Shown here: piece after piece, positions 27,762 to 35,820 of the stretch
Numbering within the stretch: position 1 is the stretch's first letter
How the letters are laid out: every line of letters starts with the position of its first letter
Notes under the pieces: generated by a model
The model's database searches: none
Told to the model about the DNA's origin: nothing
The model's input: the letters and a program-made list of their open reading frames with translations, nothing else
Assembly (NCBI GenBank): GCA_030694465.1
Contig: JAUXYJ010000038.1
Coordinates: forward strand, 1-64,000
Source of the DNA: Deltaproteobacteria bacterium
GTDB taxonomy: Bacteria > Myxococcota_A > Polyangia > Polyangiales > Ga0077539
Direction: 5' to 3'
Length of the DNA stretch: 64,000 nt
Made by a program: the position numbers and the translations under genes

Positions 27762-28001
27762 GGCGCTCAACTCAGCCCAGAGCGTGACACGCACCGCGCA
27801 CAGCACCGAATTCTTGCGCACGCAAACGAACCGACACAGTGAACCGAATGCCGTGACAACGACGGACGGGTGTGGTAGCTACGCGGCCCCTTTCGGTGAG
27901 CCAGAGACAACCGGTGCAGAGTTCTTCGCTGAATTTGCACTCGTTGCGCAAAGACAACCGCATGGGGATGTTACACAACCTCGCTCGCGGGGCGCTGCAA
28001 A

Positions 28002-28037
28002 CCTTCAAATCACTAGGGATTTCCCAGGATTTGAGGG
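28002..28037 (+). promoter_or_regulatory. Hairpin in the leader of the rpsF operon
   Basis: An inverted repeat pairs CCTTCAAATC with GATTTGAGGG (ten pairs, one G-U), enclosing GGG-ATTT-CCC, 68 bases before the rpsF start. The whole 27762-28104 gap between the divergent selA and rpsF genes has no other gene. rpsF leaders in several phyla bind the S6:S18 complex for feedback control; whether this hairpin does so is inference. Confidence 0.45.
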
Positions 28038-28104
28038 TTCGAGATCTTCGATGCAGTGTCGGCACACCCGCGGGCCAGCAAAGGCCAGGAGGCTGAGTGC
28101 CAGT

Positions 28105-28722
28105 ATGACCATCAACGCCACCATCGATCGGTCCAGAGCGACCGACTACGAGACCATCTTTATCCTGCGCGCAGACATCGACTCAGACGCTTCTGAGAAG
28201 GCGATCGCGCGTGTTCTTACCGCCATCGAAACTGGCGGCGGAACGCTCACCAAGGTCGAGAGCTGGGGCAAGCGCCGCCTCGCATTTCCGATCGGCAAAC
28301 AGCGCCGCGGATTCTACGTGTACGTGCGCTACCTGGGTTACCGCGGACTGGTCGCCGAAGTAGAGCGCAACCTGCGCATGCTCGACACCGTCCTGCGCCA
28401 CATGACCATCGCTCTTCGCAAAGACGTGGACCCCAAGTCCATCACCGTCGATCCCGAAGAGACCAAGGTGCGCCGCATCGAGATCACCGAGTCCGACGAC
28501 GTCCACAACGACTCGCTCGAAGCATCGCTCGGCCTGTCCGACGATCACCGCGATCGTGGCGACCGTGGCGACCGTGGCGACCGTGGCGACCGTGGTGACC
28601 GCGGTGACCGCGGCGACCGTGGTGACCGTGGCGACCGTGGCGGACGCGATTCAATGGCTCCCCCTGCCATGGATCCTACCCTTGAAGGCAAAAAGGACGG
28701 CGATGACGCCGCCCAAGGTTGA
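28105..28722 (+). CDS. rpsF: 30S ribosomal protein bS6 with a repetitive C-terminal tail
   Basis: A 205-residue protein from the ATG at 28105, with AGGAGG 13 bases upstream; the open frame further upstream is not conserved. Residues 10-110 are the S6 ferredoxin-like fold (YETIFILRADIDSD, WGKRRLAFPIGKQRRGFYVYVRY, LDTVLRHMTIAL). The usual S6 length is 95-140, so this one carries about 90 extra residues: an acidic linker, ten D-R-G tripeptides encoded by a 9-base tandem repeat (28552-28641), and a Pro/Asp/Lys end. It is the first gene of rpsF-rpsR-rplI. The tail may contact RNA or the S18 partner; unknown. Confidence 0.97.
   Translation: MTINATIDRSRATDYETIFILRADIDSDASEKAIARVLTAIETGGGTLTKVESWGKRRLAFPIGKQRRGFYVYVRYLGYRGLVAEVERNLRMLDTVLRHMTIALRKDVDPKSITVDPEETKVRRIEITESDDVHNDSLEASLGLSDDHRDRGDRGDRGDRGDRGDRGDRGDRGDRGDRGGRDSMAPPAMDPTLEGKKDGDDAAQG
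28552..28641 (+). repeat. 9-base tandem repeat in rpsF encoding (Asp-Arg-Gly)10
   Basis: Ten consecutive units close to GACCGTGGC, with variation only at third codon positions (CGT/CGC, GGC/GGT, GAT/GAC). Conserved protein with drifting third bases suggests selection on the peptide rather than recent slippage. Confidence 0.95.
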
Positions 28723-28734
28723 TCGGAGTCAACG

Positions 28735-29040
28735 ATGAGCATTCGTGATCGTGGTATGGACCGTGATGAAATCATCGATGGTGGAGAGGTTGAGGTCGCA
28801 GCAGCGAACCTGGCCGAGCGCCGCCGCGGTGGTCGTAAGAAGATCTGTAAATTCTGCGCAGAAAAGGTGACCGAGGTGGACTACAAGGACACCAACGTGC
28901 TGCGCTACTACCTCACCGAGCGTGGCAAAGTCGTGCCGCGTCGGATTTCTGGCAACTGCGCGTATCACCAGCGCATGGTCAACGAGGCGATCAAGCGTGG
29001 CCGCATGATCGCACTGCTGCCCTTCACTGTGGCCCAGTAG
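28735..29040 (+). CDS. rpsR: 30S ribosomal protein bS18
   Basis: A 101-residue protein. The N-terminal 25 residues are a variable acidic leader; the conserved core begins at [23 protein letters not shown] and includes [43 protein letters not shown]. The Cys residues in KFCAEK and GNCAYH are the pattern of zinc-binding (C+) S18 proteins. It binds S6 in the small-subunit platform. Thirteen bases separate it from rpsF. Confidence 0.97.
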   Translation: MSIRDRGMDRDEIIDGGEVEVAAANLAERRRGGRKKICKFCAEKVTEVDYKDTNVLRYYLTERGKVVPRRISGNCAYHQRMVNEAIKRGRMIALLPFTVAQ

Positions 29041-29060
29041 AAGGACCGGAGGAATCAACC

Positions 29061-29519
29061 ATGGCCCGTTCGGTCAATGTCGTGCTGCAAAAAGACGTCG
29101 AGAAGCTCGGTAAGGGTGGAGACGTCGTCAAAGTATCACCGGGTTACGCCCGCAATTACCTTGTGCCCAAGGGCTTTGCCCTCCCGGCGAGCGAAGGAAA
29201 CGTCGCCCGCTTTGAGCACATCAAGCGTCTCGCTTCAGAGCGTGCCGCCAAGTCTCGCGCAGAGGCTCAAGCTCTTGCAACCAAGCTCTCAGCGGTCGAG
29301 ATCACCCTCTCGGCTCGCGCTGGCAGCGAAGGCAAGCTCTACGGCTCGATCACGTCGAAAGACATCGAGACCGCATTGCGCAACAAGGGCTTTGACCTCG
29401 ACCGCAAGAAGCTCAAGGTCGACGCGATCCGCTCCGTCGGGACCTTCGAAGTAGGCGCGCATCTCGCTCCCGAGATCAACGCGACCTTCAAGGTCATCGT
29501 CGTCGCCGGCGAAGCCTGA
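29061..29519 (+). CDS. rplI: 50S ribosomal protein bL9
   Basis: A 152-residue protein of normal family length, preceded by a strong GGAGGA site. Begins with VNVVLQKDVEKLGKGGDVVKVSPGYARNYLVPKGFAL, the conserved N-terminal RNA-binding domain; a long helix and the C-terminal domain (LYGSITSKDIETALRNKGFDLDRKKL) follow. It is the last gene of the rpsF operon. Confidence 0.97.
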   Translation: MARSVNVVLQKDVEKLGKGGDVVKVSPGYARNYLVPKGFALPASEGNVARFEHIKRLASERAAKSRAEAQALATKLSAVEITLSARAGSEGKLYGSITSKDIETALRNKGFDLDRKKLKVDAIRSVGTFEVGAHLAPEINATFKVIVVAGEA

Positions 29520-29549
29520 GCAAAACGCCGCGATCTTTCGCGCGCACAC

Positions 29550-29590
29550 AACACCCCATCGCGGCCCTTCACCCGGCTCGTTGGGGTGTT
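29550..29590 (+). terminator. Candidate terminator of the rpsF-rpsR-rplI operon
   Basis: AACACCCCA (29550-29558) pairs with TGGGGTGTT (29582-29590), 31 bases after the rplI stop, with a 23-base loop and a run of three Ts at the end. The T tract is short, so this is a moderate call. Palindrome copy 8 follows 32 bases later. Confidence 0.55.
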
Positions 29591-29621
29591 TGCATGTCTG
29601 CGTCCCGCGAACTTGCCCCAC

Positions 29622-29637
29622 CCGGCGACGTCGCCGG
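29622..29637. repeat. Interspersed palindrome, copy 8
   Basis: Perfect core CCGGCGACGTCGCCGG with AC before and AT after, in the gap between rplI and the MYXO-CTERM-like gene. It is one of the few copies between genes on the same strand. Confidence 0.92.
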
Positions 29638-29729
29638 ATCGCTCGCCGCGAGCCATTCTCTCTCTCTGCGCGCGACCTCGGTCCCGTTTGCGTGAACCCG
29701 CTGCCCATTTGCGGTAGCTTCGCGCCGCT

Positions 29730-31040
29730 GTGACTCAACGCAATCGATCTCACTCACGTCTCGCGCTCGGCGCAGGACTCGCACTCACTCTCGCTGCTCC
29801 CGCTGCATTTGCGCAGGTCGAAAGCCGCTGCCCCACTGGCTGGACCGCGGGGCAACCCATCGTGCCGCCCGAGGCCGGACAGCGCCCACTGGCCACCTGC
29901 CGCAGAGACCCGCTTACGGTGGGAGGCCTGCAAATCGACGCGCCGATTACGTCGGGATCGCAAGAACAGCGCCTCGCTGTGCAGCTCGTGATGGCCGCCG
30001 GATTTCAGCCTCCTGAGGCCATGCCCACCCTGCGCGATGAGACCTTTGGCACCGTGCGCGCGCGCGTCCACGAGGTCACCGCCGACGGAGAAGGCCCCGG
30101 CGGCACCACCACCCGCGTCAGCGCCGCCGTCGCGCTCATCCGTGTCAACGCAGGCACGGTTGTGCTCCGCGCCGTGTCATCCAGCTCTCGCGCCACGGCA
30201 CTCAGCGGACTGCGCGCGTACATCCCCACGCTCGTAGGCCTCGACGGGACTCCGCCCTCTTGGAAGGTCGGCCTCGTCGGCTGCCCCGCGCCCCTCACAC
30301 GCATGACCGCAGACGGCGTGCCGCCCAATGGCCTGCGCCTCGCCGGGGTGTGTGCGATCGAAGCTCAGGGCCGCTCGGTCGAAGTGCTCGAGTCACGGTT
30401 GCCCATCCGCAACGCAGCCGAAGCGCGCACATCGGGCGAGTTCTTTCGCATGGTCATGGAGCGAGCAGTCACCCGCGCCGGGGGCTCTGTCACCCTCGAT
30501 GAGCCCACGCCGATCACCCTCGCGGGCGTGCAGGGCTTCTACCTCGCCGTGCACGCGACCGCACAGACACCCCAAGGCGCCCTGCGTATCGACCGCGGAA
30601 TCGCCGTGCTCCCGCTCGTGGGCGGAGGGCACGTCGAGGTCCTCGCCACCCTCGCGGACTCTGCCGATCCAACGGCCGCGCGCACCATGCTCGACGCCCT
30701 CGCGCCGCTGCTTCGACTCGACGGCTCGCAGGTCACCGGCGCGGTCACCGGGACGGGCACCTCGGACGGCGACGGCGGCACCCCCGAAGACCCCGACGCG
30801 AGCGCCTCGAGCGAGCGTCCACGTCCACGTCCAGCTGCAAATACGCAGACGTTTGACCCTAACGCGCCTGTGTGGCAGCCCCCACCGGTCGAGCGCCCAC
30901 GCGCGAGCACGCCCACGCCCCAAAAGAACGCCTGCGGTTGCGCAGTCCCCGGCGCGCCGGTCCCACGCACACCCGCGCTGCTCGCCCTCGCAGCCCTCGC
31001 GCTCACGACCCTACGCAAGCGATCCCGCGCTCACGCCTAA
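29730..31040 (+). CDS. Secreted protein with a MYXO-CTERM-like surface-sorting tail
   Basis: A 436-residue protein starting with GTG. It has a cleavable signal peptide (LALTLAAPAAFAQ), a Cys-containing globular domain of unknown type with repeated beta strands, then a Thr/Gly/Asp/Ser and Pro-rich linker (about 330-385). The end (NACGCAVPGAPVPRTP, a hydrophobic helix, then RKRSRA) follows the MYXO-CTERM pattern of Cys pair, membrane helix and Arg-rich end, which in Myxococcota directs cell-surface anchoring. No catalytic motif is visible. It is not in an operon with the ribosomal genes, being separated by a terminator-like hairpin and a palindrome. Confidence 0.78.
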   Translation: MTQRNRSHSRLALGAGLALTLAAPAAFAQVESRCPTGWTAGQPIVPPEAGQRPLATCRRDPLTVGGLQIDAPITSGSQEQRLAVQLVMAAGFQPPEAMPTLRDETFGTVRARVHEVTADGEGPGGTTTRVSAAVALIRVNAGTVVLRAVSSSSRATALSGLRAYIPTLVGLDGTPPSWKVGLVGCPAPLTRMTADGVPPNGLRLAGVCAIEAQGRSVEVLESRLPIRNAAEARTSGEFFRMVMERAVTRAGGSVTLDEPTPITLAGVQGFYLAVHATAQTPQGALRIDRGIAVLPLVGGGHVEVLATLADSADPTAARTMLDALAPLLRLDGSQVTGAVTGTGTSDGDGGTPEDPDASASSERPRPRPAANTQTFDPNAPVWQPPPVERPRASTPTPQKNACGCAVPGAPVPRTPALLALAALALTTLRKRSRAHA

Positions 31041-31048
31041 ACACCAGT

Positions 31049-31204
31049 TTAGCCTGTGATTTCACTGCTGATTGTGCACGCCGCGTAGCCAAGAATCTTG
31101 GGCCCCTCGCGTGTGTCTGTGGGCACCGGGACCCACCCAGCCGCTAAACGCGTCTTCAACAAGCTCGCAGCGCTGGGCTCAGAATTCACGATGGCGACCG
31201 CCAT
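31049..31204 (-). CDS. Possible 51-residue small protein
   Basis: A short open frame from the ATG at 31204 (GTG at 31207 also possible) to a TAA at 31049, reading MAVAIVNSEPSAASLLKTRL and then AAGWVPVPTDTREGPKILGY. It starts 12 bases after the stop of the 60-residue ORF at 31217. It reads like real protein (balanced composition, one Trp, no Arg/Ser excess), unlike the shadows nearby, but the third-position GC bias is weaker than in the large genes. No family is recognised. Confidence 0.35.
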   Translation of the reverse strand: MAVAIVNSEPSAASLLKTRLAAGWVPVPTDTREGPKILGYAACTISSEITG

Positions 31205-31216
31205 CACGGCCCCCAG

Positions 31217-31399
31217 TCACGTCGTGTCATAGACCACCCAACATTGGTCATTCAGTCGCACAACCACGTCGTGCGTATACTCGTCCTGCACAATCACATC
31301 TGGCAACGCTGCCCTCGATGCGACCACAAAACGCATGACATCTTCGAGTGTCTTATGCTGCAAAACGACAGACAAAATCGATTCGTTCGCGTCCACCAT
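31217..31399 (-). CDS. Possible 60-residue small protein
   Basis: From the ATG at 31399: MVDANESILSVVLQHKTLED, then VMRFVVASRAALPDVIVQDE and a C-terminal strand-rich end with LNDQCWVVYDTT. It has the look of a compact alpha/beta domain. A longer frame reaches 31555 but would overlap the start of the divergent HAD gene and is less protein-like. No strong ribosome site is seen. It may form a two-gene unit with the 51-residue ORF downstream, or the two may be pieces of one decayed gene. Function unknown. Confidence 0.5.
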   Translation of the reverse strand: MVDANESILSVVLQHKTLEDVMRFVVASRAALPDVIVQDEYTHDVVVRLNDQCWVVYDTT

Positions 31400-31543
31400 C
31401 GTGAGGGATGCTAGCGCGAAGACCCCAGAGCCACCAGTCGACGCGCGATGTGCGCTGTGCGCTGTGATACGGTCGGCGTTCTCGTGCGCCAAGCTTGTCG
31501 CTGGTGCAACGCAACGCAGCTCTCGCCCACTCGCGCCCTGCAC

Positions 31544-32254
31544 ATGACCCAGCACATCCTCACCACCATCCTTGATCGCGTTCGCTCACTGCCCAAACAG
31601 CGCCCCGTGGTGCTCTTTGATCTCGACGGAACGCTCTATGACAACCGCCCACGCACGCTGCGCATTTTGCACGCTTTTGCGGCTCAATTGCCTCGCGAAC
31701 ACCGCAAGGACGCTGAGGTCATCCGCGGGCTCGCTGCGCGCGATTTGCTCTACCGATTGGACGAGACCCTCAGCCCACGCGGCGTGAGCCATACGGTCAT
31801 CGAACAGGCACAACAAGCCTGGCGGACACGCTTTTTTACGGACGCCGCCTGCGCAGACGATGTGCCCGTCGCGGGCTCGGTCGAGTTTGTACGCACGTGC
31901 TGGGACGAAGGCGCCACGGTGGTCTATCTCACCGGCCGTGACACACCGGGGATGCTCTTGGGCACCACGAGGACGCTGCGAGACGACGGCTTCCCCATGG
32001 CTGTCCCACGCGTCGAATTGGTGATGAAACCCACCTTCGAAGAGAACGACACGCTCTTCAAACAGCGCCTGCTCGACCTGCTCGACGCGCTCGGTGTCAT
32101 GATCGCCTCGTTCGACAATGAGCCCGCCAACTGCAACCTGTTTCATCACCGCTGGCCCGAGTCCGAGTCCGTCTTCTTGGACACCCAAAAGGCCCCGGGC
32201 GCCCCCCCCCTCGCCCCCGCGGTCCACAGCATCCCGACCTTCGAAATCGGCTGA
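31544..32254 (+). CDS. HAD-superfamily hydrolase (phosphatase)
   Basis: A 236-residue protein from the ATG at 31544. HAD motif I is LFDLDGTLYD (about residues 22-31), with the nucleophile and acid/base Asp pair; motif II is VVYLTGRD; the conserved Lys is in VMKPTFEEND; motif III is IASFDNEPANC. A helical cap domain lies between motifs I and II. It is predicted to hydrolyse a phosphate ester, substrate unknown. The frame upstream of the ATG overlaps the small minus-strand ORF and is not credible. Palindrome copy 9 follows 12 bases after the stop. Confidence 0.88.
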   Translation: MTQHILTTILDRVRSLPKQRPVVLFDLDGTLYDNRPRTLRILHAFAAQLPREHRKDAEVIRGLAARDLLYRLDETLSPRGVSHTVIEQAQQAWRTRFFTDAACADDVPVAGSVEFVRTCWDEGATVVYLTGRDTPGMLLGTTRTLRDDGFPMAVPRVELVMKPTFEENDTLFKQRLLDLLDALGVMIASFDNEPANCNLFHHRWPESESVFLDTQKAPGAPPLAPAVHSIPTFEIG

Positions 32255-32265
32255 GCACCCCAGAC

Positions 32266-32281
32266 CCGGCGACGTCGCCGG
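32266..32281. repeat. Interspersed palindrome, copy 9
   Basis: Perfect core CCGGCGACGTCGCCGG, just after the HAD gene stop. The rest of the 365-base gap before the citrate synthase gene (32282-32619) holds no ORF I trust; it presumably carries the gltA promoter. Confidence 0.92.
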
Positions 32282-32619
32282 ATCACGCTCGCTCTTCGCT
32301 GTCCACACATCCTCCTGCACGACCTCATGGGCTCGGTGAGTGAAGCGTCAGTTTTGCGCGCAGTCCAAACGCAATAAATCTGCACAGATTGTGCGGCTCT
32401 AGGGTCTCAGAAGCGGTTTCTCTCTTTTCGAGAGCGGGTCACTCCACTACCATACGCCGCCTCAAGCATCGTAAGCGAACGTTGAGTCCCACAGGGACGA
32501 AGCTCAATACGAACGGACCTCCTCGCGAACCGACGCGTGAGGGACTGCGGCAACACAACTAGGTCGTTGCCACAACGCTCGCTGATCCACTCATCGATAG
32601 ACAACGGGAGACAGTAGTC

Positions 32620-33765
32620 ATGGCTGAAGCAGGCAAGGGACTTGAAGGCGTCGTCGCAGGAGATTCGTCGATCTGCTTCATCGACGGAGACCAAGGCATT
32701 CTTCGCTACCGCGGTTATGCAATCGACGAGCTCGCTACCAACGCGACCTTCGAAGAGGTCGTGTACGCACTCTGGCACGGAGACCTCCCTAACAACGCCG
32801 CGCTCGCGGACTTCAAAAAGGCGCTCGGCGAAGAGATGTCTCTGCCCCCCGCAGTGATTGACGTCATGCGGCTGCTCCCCAAGGACATCCACCCGATGGC
32901 CGCCCTGCGCACCGCGTTTAGCGTCCTGGGCAACCTCGACCCTGACGCCGCCACCGCGGACAAAAAAGCGGACGACCTCGTCACCGCACGCAAGATCGCG
33001 ACGCGTGTGCAGGCACAGATCGCGCTGCTCGTCCCGGCCTGGCACCGCATTCGCACCGGTCAGCCACTCGTCGCGCCGCGGCCTGAGCTCTCGCTCTCCG
33101 CCAACTTTCTCTTGGGAATGACCGGCGAAGTCCCCAGCGAATCCGCCGAAGCCATCTTCGACGAGTGCCTCACGCTCCACGCAGACCACGAGCTCAACGC
33201 CAGCACGTTCGCATGCCGCGTGATCTCTGCGACGCTCGCCGACATCCACTCGGCCCTCGGTGGCGGCATCGGCGCGCTCAAGGGCCCCCTTCATGGCGGC
33301 GCAAACACCGCTGTCATGATGATGCTCCACGAGATCGACCGCGAAGGCGGCGTCGAAGCAGCAGATGCCTGGGTTAAAAACGCGCTCGACCAAAAGAAGA
33401 AGATCTCGGGCTTCGGCCACCGCGTGTATCGCACGGCAGACCCCCGCGCGACGCGCCTCAAGATCCTCGCTGCCGAGCTCGCCAAGAGCAGCGGCAACAG
33501 CAAGTGGTTCGACCTTAGCCGCGCCGTCGAAGACGCGTTTAACAAGTACAAGAACCTCCCCGCGAACGTCGATTTCTACAGCGCCTCGACGTACACGATG
33601 CTCGGAATCCCCGCGGACATGTTTACCCCAATCTTCGCGGTCTCGCGTGCATCGGGATGGCTCGCCCACGTCCTGGAGCAGTACAGCGACAACCGCCTGA
33701 TCCGCCCCCGCGCACGGTACACCGGCTCGGACGCCCGCAGCATCAAGCCCATCGCCGATCGCTGA
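32620..33765 (+). CDS. gltA: Citrate synthase
   Basis: A 381-residue enzyme, with GGGAGA 15-20 bases before the ATG. Catalytic signatures: LHADHELNAST, the acetyl-CoA/oxaloacetate His in GPLHGGANTAVM, the second His in SGFGHRVYRTADPRA, and the Asp in NVDFYSASTYTMLGIP; the C-terminal RPRARYTGS is the family arginine pattern. The short length fits the dimeric form rather than the longer hexameric enterobacterial type. A 2-methylcitrate synthase is a possible alternative; no prp genes are near, so citrate synthase is preferred. It stands alone, with its own promoter region upstream. Confidence 0.93.
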   Translation: MAEAGKGLEGVVAGDSSICFIDGDQGILRYRGYAIDELATNATFEEVVYALWHGDLPNNAALADFKKALGEEMSLPPAVIDVMRLLPKDIHPMAALRTAFSVLGNLDPDAATADKKADDLVTARKIATRVQAQIALLVPAWHRIRTGQPLVAPRPELSLSANFLLGMTGEVPSESAEAIFDECLTLHADHELNASTFACRVISATLADIHSALGGGIGALKGPLHGGANTAVMMMLHEIDREGGVEAADAWVKNALDQKKKISGFGHRVYRTADPRATRLKILAAELAKSSGNSKWFDLSRAVEDAFNKYKNLPANVDFYSASTYTMLGIPADMFTPIFAVSRASGWLAHVLEQYSDNRLIRPRARYTGSDARSIKPIADR

Positions 33766-33813
33766 TCCGCGACGCACTCGGGGGAGCGCACCAGCGGGGG
33801 GACCGCTAGCCAC

Positions 33814-33829
33814 TCGGCTACGTAGCCGA
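33814..33829. repeat. Second, different palindrome beside copy 10
   Basis: Perfect 16-base palindrome TCGGCTACGTAGCCGA, four bases before palindrome copy 10, between the convergent gltA and envC-like genes. It shares the ACGT centre and a GGC/GCC arm with the main family but is otherwise distinct. Confidence 0.9.
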
Positions 33830-33833
33830 TATT

Positions 33834-33849
33834 CCGGCGACGTCGCCGG
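33834..33849. repeat. Interspersed palindrome, copy 10
   Basis: Perfect core CCGGCGACGTCGCCGG, followed by GT; it reads in the opposite orientation to most copies when the outer bases are used to orient it. It sits between convergent genes, 68 bases after the gltA stop. Confidence 0.92.
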
Positions 33850-33891
33850 GTGTACGCTTGGCTCACCCCAGCAAGCGTATCATCCATTGGA

Positions 33892-34890
33892 TTATTGCAC
33901 GCCAAACCAGGGGGCAGGGTCAATCGTCGTGCTGTTGTGCCTCACCTCAAAGTACAACATCGGCCCACGGCCATCGTCGCCCACGGTGCCAATGACAGCG
34001 CCCGCAGCGAGCTCTTCGCCCACACTCACAGTCGCCGACGCGAGGTTCGCGCTCACCGTGTAGTAGTGGTTGCCGTGATCAAGGATGACCAAGCGCCCCA
34101 AGACGCCGTAGCGATCGCTAAACGCAACACGCCCTGCAAATACAGCGCGCACTGGCGCTTCGAGCGGCGCAGAGATCTCAAGCCCTGGCCCCTCGGCACC
34201 CTCGCGCTGGACACGCCGAAGCTCTGAGCGCCCAGCGATCGGGAGCAGCAAGCGCCCCATCGCGTCTTCGAAACGAAGACTCACCACGTCGCCTCCACGA
34301 CCGCCATAAACGGTGACCGCTTCGCCCAACGGAGCGACCCCAAGGTTCGCGTTCATCACGCGCTCGTTGGGCCCTAGAAGCTCTGCCTGTTGCCGCCGCG
34401 CGTTGAGCTCATTGCGACGCGCGACCACGGATTGCAGCTCTCGCGCGATCCGCGCGCTCTCGAGCACCAACTCTTGCTCGCGACGCTGGACCACACCGAG
34501 CTCTTGCACCGAGCTCTCGAGCGTGCGCCTCGCGTGCGCGACCCGCCCCATGTGCTCGAGCAGTGAAGCAGGCCCACTGTACAACGCCAACATCGCGCTC
34601 TGGCGCAGGTGATACATACGCCTCGCGTCACGCCGCGAGCGATCCACAAGCGCGCTCTTGCGCAGCGGAAGGCCCTCTCGCTCAGAGGCCACCTGGCGCG
34701 TCTGTGCGTCCAAACGCTCACTCTCGCGCAGGACCTCTCCCAGCGATCGGTCAAGGCTCAACACCGTGTCCGCGCGCCGCTCGGTGGGCGTCACGCTCTC
34801 GACCGATTGTGCCAACGTCGCGCCCGCAAGCGACAGGACCGCGACGCTCGCGATCGCGCTGATTTTGCCTCGTGAATTGATTCTCGTCAT
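33892..34890 (-). CDS. envC: EnvC-like murein hydrolase activator with a LytM domain
   Basis: A 332-residue protein from the ATG at 34890 with a signal peptide (AVLSLAGATLAQ), a long coiled coil (about residues 40-190, rich in Glu, Arg, Leu) and a C-terminal LytM/M23 domain (VILDHGNHYYTVSANL ... GTVGDDGRGPMLYFEVRHN). The second His motif, usually HLHFE, is MLYFE, so the metal site is broken, as in EnvC, which activates amidases instead of cutting murein itself. It lies 5 bases from ftsX and ftsE follows upstream, so it is part of an ftsE-ftsX-envC division operon. Confidence 0.87.
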   Translation of the reverse strand: MTRINSRGKISAIASVAVLSLAGATLAQSVESVTPTERRADTVLSLDRSLGEVLRESERLDAQTRQVASEREGLPLRKSALVDRSRRDARRMYHLRQSAMLALYSGPASLLEHMGRVAHARRTLESSVQELGVVQRREQELVLESARIARELQSVVARRNELNARRQQAELLGPNERVMNANLGVAPLGEAVTVYGGRGGDVVSLRFEDAMGRLLLPIAGRSELRRVQREGAEGPGLEISAPLEAPVRAVFAGRVAFSDRYGVLGRLVILDHGNHYYTVSANLASATVSVGEELAAGAVIGTVGDDGRGPMLYFEVRHNSTTIDPAPWFGVQ

Positions 34891-34894
34891 GGCC

Positions 34895-35761
34895 TCAAAC
34901 CTTGAGCCAACGCCGCACCGCGAGCGCGCTACCGGTGGCGCCCAGGCCTGCTCCACCGAGGACAAACCCGGCGATCATAAAGCCCGAGAGAAACACCGGT
35001 CGCATGCCCAACGCCCCGCCCATGAACGAGTCCATCCGCGAGCGAAAAAGCACGAACAACGCGCCCAAGAGCGCGACCGCGACCACCGCGCCACCGCTGC
35101 CCAGCAGGGCCCCTTCAGCCAAGAACGGCGAGCGCACATAAGACGGCGCAGCGCCCACCAACCGAAGTACCTCAACCTCACGCATGCGCGCGTGAAGAGA
35201 CAAGCGCACGGTGTTGCTCACCACGGCCATGGCGCAGAGCAAAATCACCAGCGCGATCACCCCCGCGGCCAAGCGCCCCGAAGCGAGTATCGACTGCACT
35301 TGCGCGGTAATTCCCTGGTAGGTCTCGACATCACTGACCGCGTTGAGTCGGCGCACACGCTCGCTGAGAACACTCAAGCGCGCGCGATCGGTGGCCCCTG
35401 GCACCAAGGTCAACTCGATGGTCGCCGGAAAGAGCTCTGCCCCCGCGCTTGCCAACACCGCGTCATCCCCTGCAACCACAGCGCGTGCCTCACTCGGAGT
35501 AACATAGCGCGCTGCGCGCACCTCGGAGAGGCCGCTCAGGGCGCTACGAAGTGCCTCGATTTGCTCGGCCGTCGCGTGATCCGAGAGATACACGGTCATG
35601 CGCATCGGCGCGCCCCAGCGACGCGAGAGCTCTCCGACGTTCTCGGCTGCGAGCGCCGCCGCAGCGACACAAAATAGCGCGAGAGCCACGGTGGCCACGC
35701 TGACAAGCTGCGTGCGAACGTGCTCTCGCACGCCGCGCATTGCACGGGAAAGAACCTTCAT
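34895..35761 (-). CDS. ftsX: Cell division protein FtsX
   Basis: A 288-residue membrane protein. A first helix (about 20-40) is followed by an extracytoplasmic domain of about 120 residues ([25 protein letters not shown]) and three further helices near the C-terminus with the FtsX loop [29 protein letters not shown]. This is the family topology. With FtsE it forms an ABC-like complex that transmits division signals to a coiled-coil activator, encoded here immediately downstream. Confidence 0.94.
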   Translation of the reverse strand: MKVLSRAMRGVREHVRTQLVSVATVALALFCVAAAALAAENVGELSRRWGAPMRMTVYLSDHATAEQIEALRSALSGLSEVRAARYVTPSEARAVVAGDDAVLASAGAELFPATIELTLVPGATDRARLSVLSERVRRLNAVSDVETYQGITAQVQSILASGRLAAGVIALVILLCAMAVVSNTVRLSLHARMREVEVLRLVGAAPSYVRSPFLAEGALLGSGGAVVAVALLGALFVLFRSRMDSFMGGALGMRPVFLSGFMIAGFVLGGAGLGATGSALAVRRWLKV

Positions 35762-35820
35762 CTTGCTGCCTCCACATCACCCTCGATCGCTCGCATAAGC
35801 GACCAAGACACCACACACTT

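Noticed and set aside
28552..28641. Short regular repeats as a possible CRISPR or VNTR
   Set aside because: Contiguous 9-base in-frame units without spacers, clearly the coding tail of bS6.
32407..33813. Minus-strand ORF of 468 residues
   Set aside because: Antisense to the citrate synthase gene, which has all catalytic motifs; the ORF is a shadow.
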